Assembly (NCBI GenBank): GCA_964389805.1
Contig: CAYMFU010000153.1
Coordinates: forward strand, 1-5,108
Reading direction: 5' to 3'
DNA: 5,108 bases
From: JAGTVG01 sp964389805
GTDB taxonomy: Bacteria; Bacteroidota; Bacteroidia; Cytophagales; Cyclobacteriaceae
The position numbers were made by a program, and so were the translations under genes. Position 1 is the stretch's first letter. The number at the start of each line of letters is the position of its first letter. Below the pieces are notes generated by a model. It searched no databases. It worked only from the letters and a program-made list of their open reading frames with translations, and was not told the origin of the DNA. This document shows, piece by piece, positions 1-5,108 of this stretch.

Positions 1-1959
1 GAAGTAAATGAAAGTGAAGATCCAGAGTACAGGTTTATATATCCTGCCGCTTTGGTCAACAGGAATTTTGATCCATCTTACCTGGAGGGAGACTTACTAA
101 TTCATCCGCGGGAAGTAACAATTCAGCTTTCGAACCCTGAATATGATATAGAATACAGTGATGCATTACCAGCCAAGGACCCAGAAATACAGGTCATCCT
201 GGATAATGCACCAGATCCGGATGAAATATTTACCGGACTATTTGGAATGTTAATTAATTACGAAGGGTATACTGTTGATTATGTAATTAAATTGGAAAAT
301 CAGGTCATTACAGATGCAAATCCGGTGGCTAGTACTGAAGACTACGCTATTGTTCCGGAAATCACTTTAGAAGGCGGAGTAAATCCGTTGAACTATGATA
401 TTGATATTATATCCTCATCATTGACTGTCAGTAAAAAGCAGGTTATAATAACATTTAATCAATATGCTCAAGGGGATGTTCTGATCTCTTATGTGTATGA
501 TGGTACGGTAAAACCGATTACCGTAGTTACGGATCCACTTTATGACCTTTCGGAAGAAACGAGCAATTCCCCGATCAACGTTGTAATCACATATGATGGA
601 AATCCCTACACAGGTGGGGATATACCTAGTGCGCCGAATAACGTAAATACATATCCTATTGCTGCTACGGTGGTCGAAGATAATTATACTGGTTTTGAGA
701 GTGGCAAAACACTGGAAATTACTCCAAGATCACTGACACCCATATTTGTTACAAATCCTCAGACTAAGGAATACAATGGTTACGCTGATGCAGTAGGATA
801 TGAGTTAGGTTTTGAAGCATATGTGCCCCCCGATGGGGTTGATGGTGTCATTCCAAAAGATGAAGGGTACGTAGCCTTAGTGGCATCAGATGGCGTAACA
901 TTTTCAGATTTTAATGTTGTTTCAGATAATAAGGTCACAGCATGGAATTTAACATTGCAGGGTACCGCAGCTGGAAATTATACACTAAATGGTGAAGTAA
1001 CAATTGATTATACTGATGCTTCCATATATCCCAGATTAATAACACTAAAGACCGATGGATTTTATTATAAGAATTCCGGTGATCCAGATCCACCATTTAA
1101 TGTTGAAATTGCAGATGGATCATTACCTCTAGTTGATGGCGATGTTTTTTCCGGGGCTTTAACCCGTGCGCCATTATCAGAAGAATCCGGGGAGTATGAA
1201 ATTGTACTCGGAAGTCTTGCCGCCGGTGGCAATGGGGGATTGAATTATGATATACAACCTGAAACCGGACTAGGAATTCTTTATATCAACCCATTTGGCG
1301 AGGATGCCAGAAAAATCAGGGTATTCACAAATTGTGTAGAAGAGCTACTACCTGATGGGGATGGTGAAATATACTATCGAGTACATTTTGGATATAATAA
1401 TCCAAATGCTGATGCGGCCTATGTCCCGTTTGGAGATCTTAATAGTATTACTGGTCCTGGTGAACCATCAATTATAGGTGAAGCAGTTGAATGGTTCGAA
1501 CCCGGAGAAAATGAGGTTCCACCTATTGATTTTGATGGCAATACTATAACATGGTCAGTATGGTATATTGATTCCTACCATAAAACTTCGGCATCCAGTG
1601 CTGCAAATTCCGGAGTAGGAGGGTGTAACCAATTCCTAGGTGCAAGAATTGCGGATTCCACTATAGAGACTTCTGATGCCGAACTTAAGGATGATACTTT
1701 TAATTTTGATGGCAGTGCGGTTGTTATTTATCCCAATCCTGCAACAGATAAGTTTATCGTCTTGTTCGCAGAACAACAAGAGTCTCTTTATCAAGTGGAA
1801 TTAATAGACTCCCAAGGTAAAATGCTGAAATTGAATGCTTCATGGAATTCCTACACCAATGGTTTAGAAGTTGACATTTCTAAATTGAACCATGGCCTAT
1901 ATTTATTGAAGGTCAAAGTTGACTTCGAAGACAGACTATTCAGAATTATAAAACAATAA
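1..1959 (+). CDS. Secreted MBG/YDG repeat protein with T9SS type A C-terminal sorting domain (5'-truncated)
   Basis: The frame is open from base 1 with no stop before TAA at 1957, so the gene begins upstream of the window; the first possible internal start (TTG at 52) lies inside a repeat and is not a real start. Counting from the first codon, 652 residues are visible. An MBG_2-like unit spans about 36-150 (ending 'NYDIDIISSSLTV'), an MBG_3-like unit 165-240 ('YDGTVKP', 'YPIAATV'), a YDG-type unit 250-342 ('KEYNGYADAVGYE', 'LQGTAAGNYTL') and a full MBG_2 unit 343-430 ('DVFSGALTRAP', 'NYDI'). Residues 440-542 form a further beta-rich module with 'FGYNNPN' and 'PFGDLNS', which I recognise only as a recurring Bacteroidota surface-protein module. 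Residues 574-652 are a classic T9SS sorting domain: 'YPNPATDKF', 'VELIDSQGK', 'LNHGLYLLKVK' and a basic end. By family knowledge the protein crosses the outer membrane through T9SS, where the tail is removed and the passenger is released or anchored. MBG repeats are common in large adhesin-like proteins; the ligand is unknown. Transcription ends at the hairpin just downstream. Confidence 0.93.
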   Translation, partial: EVNESEDPEYRFIYPAALVNRNFDPSYLEGDLLIHPREVTIQLSNPEYDIEYSDALPAKDPEIQVILDNAPDPDEIFTGLFGMLINYEGYTVDYVIKLENQVITDANPVASTEDYAIVPEITLEGGVNPLNYDIDIISSSLTVSKKQVIITFNQYAQGDVLISYVYDGTVKPITVVTDPLYDLSEETSNSPINVVITYDGNPYTGGDIPSAPNNVNTYPIAATVVEDNYTGFESGKTLEITPRSLTPIFVTNPQTKEYNGYADAVGYELGFEAYVPPDGVDGVIPKDEGYVALVASDGVTFSDFNVVSDNKVTAWNLTLQGTAAGNYTLNGEVTIDYTDASIYPRLITLKTDGFYYKNSGDPDPPFNVEIADGSLPLVDGDVFSGALTRAPLSEESGEYEIVLGSLAAGGNGGLNYDIQPETGLGILYINPFGEDARKIRVFTNCVEELLPDGDGEIYYRVHFGYNNPNADAAYVPFGDLNSITGPGEPSIIGEAVEWFEPGENEVPPIDFDGNTITWSVWYIDSYHKTSASSAANSGVGGCNQFLGARIADSTIETSDAELKDDTFNFDGSAVVIYPNPATDKFIVLFAEQQESLYQVELIDSQGKMLKLNASWNSYTNGLEVDISKLNHGLYLLKVKVDFEDRLFRIIKQ

Positions 1960-1982
1960 ACAACAAAATTATCACCAATTAG

Positions 1983-2011
1983 AAGAGGGAATAATATTAT
2001 TCCCTCTTTTT
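1983..2011 (+). terminator. Rho-independent terminator after the MBG/T9SS gene
   Basis: A perfect 26-bp palindrome covers 1983-2008: arm AAGAGGGAATA, a 4-nt centre, then TATTCCCTCTT. It gives an 11-bp stem with a GGG/CCC core and is followed at once by a T run (2007-2011). It starts 23 bp after the TAA at 1957-1959. No T run follows on the minus strand, so it should act on + strand transcripts only. It separates the secreted-protein gene from the cyclase gene. Confidence 0.9.
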
Positions 2012-2046
2012 GTTCCTACATTGTGATTTATTGCATTTTGTAGAGA

Positions 2047-2078
2047 TTGGGATGTTAATTAAAATATTAGTAGCTTTA
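2047..2078 (+). promoter_or_regulatory. Possible Bacteroidota-type promoter for the cyclase gene
   Basis: TAGCTTTA at 2071-2078 matches the Bacteroidota primary-sigma -7 consensus TAnnTTTG at all fixed positions except the last. A TTG at 2047-2049 lies 21 bp upstream, a spacing that suits the -33 element. The box ends 24 bp before the ATG at 2103, implying a short leader, as for the two downstream genes. The match is short and the DNA AT-rich, so chance is possible. Confidence 0.35.
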
Positions 2079-2102
2079 AAATTGATACGAAAGCGTAATC
2101 TG

Positions 2103-4082
2103 ATGAAGATTATATACTTCTTTCTCTTTATCTATATTCTATTTCTATCCTTGCCTGGAATTGCCCAGGATCAGACAGAGGATAGTTTAGTTACAATCAT
2201 TGAAACACTTAAAGACGATTCCTCCAAGGTTAATGCACTGAACGAATTAAGTTATTCTCTGTGGGATACGAAACCCGATATATCCATTATGTATGCTATG
2301 GAAGCTATGGACCTGGCACATAAGGTTAAATTCTTAAAAGGGGTAGCATATGCTTTGAAGAACATGGGCATGGCTTATTTTGCAAAATCCGATTATATTT
2401 CTGTATTGGAATATTGGAAACAATCTCTTACAGTCTTTGATTCTATTGATGACAAGGCAGGTGTTTCCAATATATTGAATAATATGGGATCTGTTTATTA
2501 TGACAAGGGAGATAATGCATCAGCTGTGGAATATTATATAAGGGCGATAAGAGTTGCTGAGGAGATAGGAAATAAACTCAGAATGGCTTCAGCTTATATA
2601 AATATTGGCAGTATATATTCTGAAGAACCGGAAACTTATGAAAATGCACTTGAGTATTTCTCATTGGCATTGAAATTAAGTGAGGAATTAGGTGAATACG
2701 ATATTCTTGGAACCTCTTCAGTAAATTTAGGAGAATTATATCATAAACTTGAAAATTATGATTCTGCCTTATTTTATTTTGAAAGATCGTTAGAAGCCTT
2801 TGAAATTGATGGTAGTGGAACGATTCCTTATGCTCTAAATAATATTGGAACACTATATTTAACCAGGGGAGAATATCCATCAGCCATAAAATTTCATGAA
2901 GATGCGTATGCGATCTCAGCAGATAATCAGGACAAAAAACAGATGGCACAATCCCTGATTGGATTAGGGAATACGTATAAGCTCACTGCGGATCATAGAA
3001 ACTCTTTAACCAAATTTCTGGAAGCGGAAAAACTTGCTGAGGAAATAGGTGCTATTGAAGAACTTCAACAAGCCTATGAAGGATTGGCTATTGCCTATTC
3101 TCAGTTACGTGATTTCGGTAATGCGTTCAGGTATCAGAACTTATTAACTGAAATTAATTATCAATTGTATAATGAAGCCAACGATAAAAAAATACAACGT
3201 TTACAATTTACCTATGAAATCGATAAAAGAGAAGAAGAGATAACCCTGTTAACCACTGAAAAAGCCTTGCAGGAAGCGGAGGTAAAGAGGCAAAGAGCTA
3301 TGATTTATGGGATTCTTGGGGGACTGGTCCTGATCATGGCGATTGCCGTCATTATGTATAGGAACTACCGCGAAAAAGCACGGATCAATAAGGTCCTGGA
3401 TAAACAGAATGCAGAGATTGAAAGCCTGATCCTGAATATCCTGCCCAAGGAAATTGCCCGTGAATTGCAGGCTGAAGGGGAAGCTACACCAAGATATTAT
3501 GAGAATGTTTCGGTACTCTTTACGGACTTTAAAGGATTTAGTTCTATATCGAAGGATATGACGCCAAATGAACTGGTCGAACACCTCAACGCGTATTTCC
3601 ATGCTTTTGATGATATTGTAGGCAAGTTCGGCCTGGAGAAAATAAAAACAATTGGCGATGCGTATATGTGTGCCGGGGGTATACCTCTTCCCAATAAAAC
3701 CCATCCTCTTGATATCGTGAAGGCCGGACTGGCAATGCAGGAATATATCAATCAAAGAAAAGAAGAAATGGCTGAAAAAGGACAAGTGGGTTGGGACCTT
3801 CGTGTCGGTGTTCATACCGGACCCATTGTAGCCGGAGTGGTAGGTAAGAAGAAATATGCCTATGATATCTGGGGCAATACGGTCAATATAGCCAGCAGGA
3901 TGGAATCCAACGGTGAGCCGGGGAAGGTGAATATCTCGGAAGCAACTTATAACATCGTCAAAGAACAATATAAATGCCTCCACAGGGGTAAGATCTATGC
4001 AAAAAATGTCGGTGATATCGACATGTACTTTATCGAGGAGGAAATCCCCGTTGAAAAGGAACTTGAATCAATACAGGCTTGA
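2103..4082 (+). CDS. Receptor-type class III adenylate cyclase with TPR sensor region
   Basis: Predicted to make cAMP from ATP at the inner membrane in response to an external signal. The protein has 659 residues. A signal peptide occupies 1-22 (hydrophobic after 'MKII', ending 'PGIAQ'). About eight TPRs follow, near 40-78, 82-115, 120-155, 160-197, 200-236, 240-274, 281-316 and 322-356. A charged coiled coil (about 358-399), a membrane helix (400-419), a coiled linker with 'LILNILPKEIARELQ', and a catalytic domain from about 470 complete it. Catalytic residues all fit: metal ligands D475 ('FTDFKGF') and D519, adenine-selecting K515 ('KIKTIGDAYM') and D588 ('YDIWGN'), transition-state N595 and R599 ('NTVNIASR'). 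Spacings 475-519 and 588-595-599 equal those of mycobacterial Rv1625c (D256-D300, D365-N372-R376). With both selector residues of the adenylate type, guanylate cyclase is unlikely. ATG at 2103 is preferred because it opens a normal signal peptide and follows a promoter-like box; ATG at 2052 would add 17 basic, hydrophobic residues, and TTG at 2010 sits in the terminator. The catalytic third is richer in GC than the TPR part. No ligand can be inferred. Confidence 0.93.
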   Translation: MKIIYFFLFIYILFLSLPGIAQDQTEDSLVTIIETLKDDSSKVNALNELSYSLWDTKPDISIMYAMEAMDLAHKVKFLKGVAYALKNMGMAYFAKSDYISVLEYWKQSLTVFDSIDDKAGVSNILNNMGSVYYDKGDNASAVEYYIRAIRVAEEIGNKLRMASAYINIGSIYSEEPETYENALEYFSLALKLSEELGEYDILGTSSVNLGELYHKLENYDSALFYFERSLEAFEIDGSGTIPYALNNIGTLYLTRGEYPSAIKFHEDAYAISADNQDKKQMAQSLIGLGNTYKLTADHRNSLTKFLEAEKLAEEIGAIEELQQAYEGLAIAYSQLRDFGNAFRYQNLLTEINYQLYNEANDKKIQRLQFTYEIDKREEEITLLTTEKALQEAEVKRQRAMIYGILGGLVLIMAIAVIMYRNYREKARINKVLDKQNAEIESLILNILPKEIARELQAEGEATPRYYENVSVLFTDFKGFSSISKDMTPNELVEHLNAYFHAFDDIVGKFGLEKIKTIGDAYMCAGGIPLPNKTHPLDIVKAGLAMQEYINQRKEEMAEKGQVGWDLRVGVHTGPIVAGVVGKKKYAYDIWGNTVNIASRMESNGEPGKVNISEATYNIVKEQYKCLHRGKIYAKNVGDIDMYFIEEEIPVEKELESIQA

Positions 4083-4393
4083 TTGAGTTGGCAACAAATT
4101 CTTAATCTGTCCGGTTGACCATTTCTTTATTCCAATCCCAATAGCTACTCCATTCATACACTGTATCTCACTATTTCCGTACCCCCGTGAATTCTTAACT
4201 TGATCCTGATCCGAAGGTAGTCTGTACTGTGATTTTCCGACCATCTTTTTTATATCACTATTTTCTCAAAATATCGTAAGCTGTATAGTAAAAAATGAAT
4301 TTTCTGTTTAGCAATGTTACTATCCCAATCTTAATGGAAAAAGGGAGTGCCTACACTGTTTAAATATAAAACTAAGAAATGGATTTCTGGCAA

Positions 4394-4413
4394 ATAAGAC
4401 CTGAATGTCTTAT
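4394..4413. repeat. 20-bp dyad upstream of the small membrane-protein gene
   Basis: ATAAGAC at 4394-4400 and GTCTTAT at 4407-4413 are perfect inverted copies around CTGAAT. The dyad ends 12 bp before the -7 box at 4426, so it covers the place where the -33 element should lie. No T run follows directly, which argues for an operator-like site rather than a terminator, although a weak terminator for the distant cyclase gene cannot be excluded. Confidence 0.45.
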
Positions 4414-4425
4414 ATTTCTTCAACT

Positions 4426-4433
4426 TATTTTTG
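4426..4433 (+). promoter_or_regulatory. Promoter -7 box for the small membrane-protein gene
   Basis: TATTTTTG is an exact match to TAnnTTTG. It ends 18 bp before the ATG at 4452, so transcription would begin within roughly ten bases of that ATG. No good TTTG or TTG stands at the -33 distance; only CTG at 4401-4403, inside the dyad, is close. The box covers the TTG at 4431, which speaks against that codon as the start. Confidence 0.45.
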
Positions 4434-4451
4434 AATAGAAAAAAAATCAAA

Positions 4452-4628
4452 ATGAATAAACTGTTTAAATTGTTTGTCGGATACCTGGTCACGCTGTTCG
4501 TTGGATGTATCCTGTTGATATTGGTAGCCCTTACCGGATCGGAATCACTTACATACGGGCTTGTTGGGATATTGGTGTTGATCACATTTGCATTCCTCTT
4601 TTCAACAAATATTTTTGCACAGGAGTGA
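4452..4628 (+). CDS. Small two-helix membrane protein, unknown function
   Basis: The product has 58 residues and I do not recognise a family. Two hydrophobic segments are clear, about 6-27 ('FVGYLVTLFVGCILLILVAL') and 33-52, joined by the short polar turn 'TGSES'. 'MNKLFK' puts positive charge at the N-terminus, so a hairpin with both ends inside is likely. The tail 'NIFAQE' resembles the end of a Bacteroidota signal peptide. ATG at 4452 is chosen over in-frame TTG at 4431, which falls inside the promoter box; the ATG has the A-rich leader (GAAAAAAAATCAAA) usual in this phylum. It sits about 370 bp after the cyclase gene and 121 bp before the MG2 gene, apparently as its own unit. It could be a genuine small membrane protein, a chance hydrophobic ORF, or a remnant of a longer gene; the promoter box and composition favour a gene. 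Confidence 0.55.
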   Translation: MNKLFKLFVGYLVTLFVGCILLILVALTGSESLTYGLVGILVLITFAFLFSTNIFAQE

Positions 4629-4661
4629 TTACGTAGGAAAATTTTAATCAATCTGATTTCC

Positions 4662-4691
4662 GAAACCTTACCATCCATCTTTAATGGTTTC
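4662..4691. repeat. Inverted repeat GAAACC/GGTTTC
   Basis: GAAACC at 4662-4667 pairs with GGTTTC at 4686-4691 around an 18-base loop; TTA/TAA can extend the stem across one bulged T. It lies 33 bp after the stop of the small membrane-protein gene and abuts the next dyad, sharing base 4691. There is no following T run, so a role in termination is only a possibility. Confidence 0.3.
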
Positions 4692-4710
4692 TGAATAATG
4701 TTTTATTCAG
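4691..4710. repeat. 20-bp dyad upstream of the MG2-protein gene
   Basis: CTGAATAA at 4691-4698 and TTATTCAG at 4703-4710 are perfect inverted copies around TGTT. The dyad ends 10 bp before the -7 box at 4721 and so covers the expected -33 region. As RNA it would form an 8-bp stem with a tetraloop, extendable by G-U pairs, but no T run follows. An operator is the likelier reading; a weak terminator of the preceding small gene is the alternative. Confidence 0.5.
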
Positions 4711-4720
4711 GGATTATAAT

Positions 4721-4728
4721 TAGCTTTG
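4721..4728 (+). promoter_or_regulatory. Promoter -7 box for the MG2-protein gene
   Basis: TAGCTTTG matches TAnnTTTG exactly and ends 21 bp before the ATG at 4750. A recognisable TTG/TTTG is missing at the -33 distance, where the 20-bp dyad lies instead. The T-rich leader to the ATG shows no Shine-Dalgarno sequence. Confidence 0.5.
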
Positions 4729-4749
4729 TTTTCTTTTTTTATACGTTGG

Positions 4750-5108
4750 ATGAGCAGTAAGGCATTTTTTTATTTCTGCATTGTTTTCCTGAATCTGGGA
4801 ATTTTGGTACATGGGATAGCTCAGGACCTGGAGCAATCTTTCATTATATCTGACCAGCCCTATTATCAAATCGGTTCCAATATCAATTATAATGTCTATT
4901 TGTACAATCCAGCAGATGGTAAGGATAAAGTGCCTAGCCAGACGGCTTACGTAGAATTACTTGATGAGAAAGGTTATGTCATCTTCAACCATAAGCATGA
5001 TGTTCGTGACGGTTCTAGCCCGGGCCAATTTGAATCCAATGATATCGAAACTACAGGATGGTATTGGATCAGGGCATTTACATATTACCAGATCGGCTTT
5101 TGTGATGA
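4750..5108 (+). CDS. Secreted MG2-domain surface protein, N-terminal part (3'-truncated)
   Basis: The ATG at 4750 opens 119 complete codons that run off the window. Residues 1-25 are a signal peptide ('MSSKAFFYFC' to 'HGIAQ'), cleaved probably near A24/Q25; its end matches that of the upstream cyclase ('GIAQD'). Residues 34-119 resemble the alpha-2-macroglobulin MG2 beta-sandwich at the start of many large Bacteroidota surface proteins: 'SDQPYYQIGSNINYNVYL' fits the family pattern DkPyY.pGd.IwfkayL, 'AYVELLDEKGYVI' fits the central strands, and 'GWYWIRAFTYY' fits the G.Y.iRAyT strand. Such proteins are often 700-900 residues long and may go on to carboxypeptidase-like and TonB-plug-like domains; their role is poorly defined, though a periplasmic or outer-membrane position is expected. 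Which subfamily this belongs to cannot be told without the rest. The -7 box and dyad just upstream suggest it is transcribed and perhaps regulated on its own. Confidence 0.8.
   Translation, partial: MSSKAFFYFCIVFLNLGILVHGIAQDLEQSFIISDQPYYQIGSNINYNVYLYNPADGKDKVPSQTAYVELLDEKGYVIFNHKHDVRDGSSPGQFESNDIETTGWYWIRAFTYYQIGFCD

Larger units (their letters stand above)
4083..4451. other. Long intergenic gap, no convincing gene
   Basis: No + strand reading frame of note lies here, and no good terminator for the cyclase gene is visible. AATCAA/TTGATT (4066-4071 with 4079-4084) overlaps the stop codon but has no T run, and TATTTT/AAAATA (4259-4264 with 4268-4273) is AT only. On the minus strand a 58-codon ORF runs from ATG at 4244 to TGA at 4068, overlapping the last 15 bases of the cyclase gene. 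It follows an A-rich leader (AAAAAAG) but its product ('AIGIGIKKW', 'KNLLPTQSS') matches no family I know, and other minus-strand frames read about as well. The right part is AT-rich and carries the dyad and promoter listed separately. Confidence 0.5.

Noticed and set aside
52..54. TTG at 52 as the start of the first gene
   Set aside because: The frame stays open to base 1 and the residues before it ('PEYRFIYPAA') look like the end of another MBG unit.
2010..2102. Longer cyclase start at TTG 2010 or ATG 2052
   Set aside because: TTG 2010 lies in the T run of the terminator. ATG 2052 would lie upstream of the putative -7 box and would put 17 extra residues before a normal signal peptide.
2578..2949. 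123-codon minus-strand open frame inside the TPR region
   Set aside because: It is antisense to clear TPR repeats, and its periodic His/Leu content simply mirrors the repeat.
3497..3751. 84-codon minus-strand open frame
   Set aside because: It is antisense to the catalytic core and shows no family signal.
3249..3983. 244-codon open frame on the minus strand opposite the catalytic domain
   Set aside because: It lies wholly antisense to a cyclase with every catalytic motif intact; its translation is rich in His, Phe and Ile with no domain pattern, as expected for a shadow frame.
4066..4084. AATCAA/TTGATT inverted repeat as terminator of the cyclase gene
   Set aside because: The stem is only 6 bp, contains the stop codon, has few G-C pairs and is not followed by a T run.
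4331..4678. 115-codon minus-strand open frame over the small membrane-protein gene
   Set aside because: The + strand frame has a promoter box, an A-rich leader and two clean membrane helices; the minus frame has mixed composition and would cover both a dyad and a promoter.
1..5108. CRISPR array, tRNA/rRNA genes, insertion sequence or transposase, toxin-antitoxin or phage-defence genes
   Set aside because: No regularly spaced direct repeats, no tRNA-like cloverleaf, no transposase motifs and no defence-gene domains were seen on either strand.

Overview
The window looks like chromosomal DNA of a Bacteroidota bacterium, probably a free-living member of the Cytophagia/Flavobacteriia type. The evidence is a type IX secretion (T9SS) C-terminal sorting domain on the first protein, MBG/YDG adhesin-like repeats, signal peptides ending in 'GIAQD', an MG2-type surface protein, A-rich leaders without Shine-Dalgarno sequences, and promoter -7 boxes of the TAnnTTTG form. 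The species cannot be named from the sequence.

Layout, all on the + strand: (1) 1-1959 is the 3' part of a long secreted repeat protein (MBG_2, MBG_3, YDG and MBG_2 modules, a beta-rich 'FGYNNPN' module, then a T9SS type A sorting domain). (2) 1983-2011 is a strong intrinsic terminator built on a perfect 26-bp palindrome. (3) 2103-4082 is a complete receptor-type class III adenylate cyclase: signal peptide, about eight TPRs, coiled coil, one membrane helix, linker, and a catalytic domain with all six canonical residues. (4) 4083-4451 is a gap of about 370 bp with no convincing + strand gene; it holds a doubtful 58-codon minus-strand ORF, a dyad and a promoter-like box. (5) 4452-4628 encodes a 58-residue protein with two predicted membrane helices. 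(6) 4629-4749 holds two abutting inverted repeats and a perfect -7 box. (7) 4750-5108 is the 5' end of a secreted MG2-domain protein, cut by the window edge.

The genes do not look like one operon. The first is closed by a terminator, and each later gene has its own promoter-like box 18-24 bp before its ATG. The common theme is the cell envelope: a T9SS-exported surface protein, a membrane receptor converting an outside signal into cAMP, a tiny membrane protein and an MG2 surface protein. No functional link between them is shown by the sequence. The most notable points are the TPR-receptor cyclase with a base-composition step inside the gene near its membrane helix, and two 20-bp dyads placed at the -33 region of two consecutive promoters. 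I do not see a clearly new multi-gene system.
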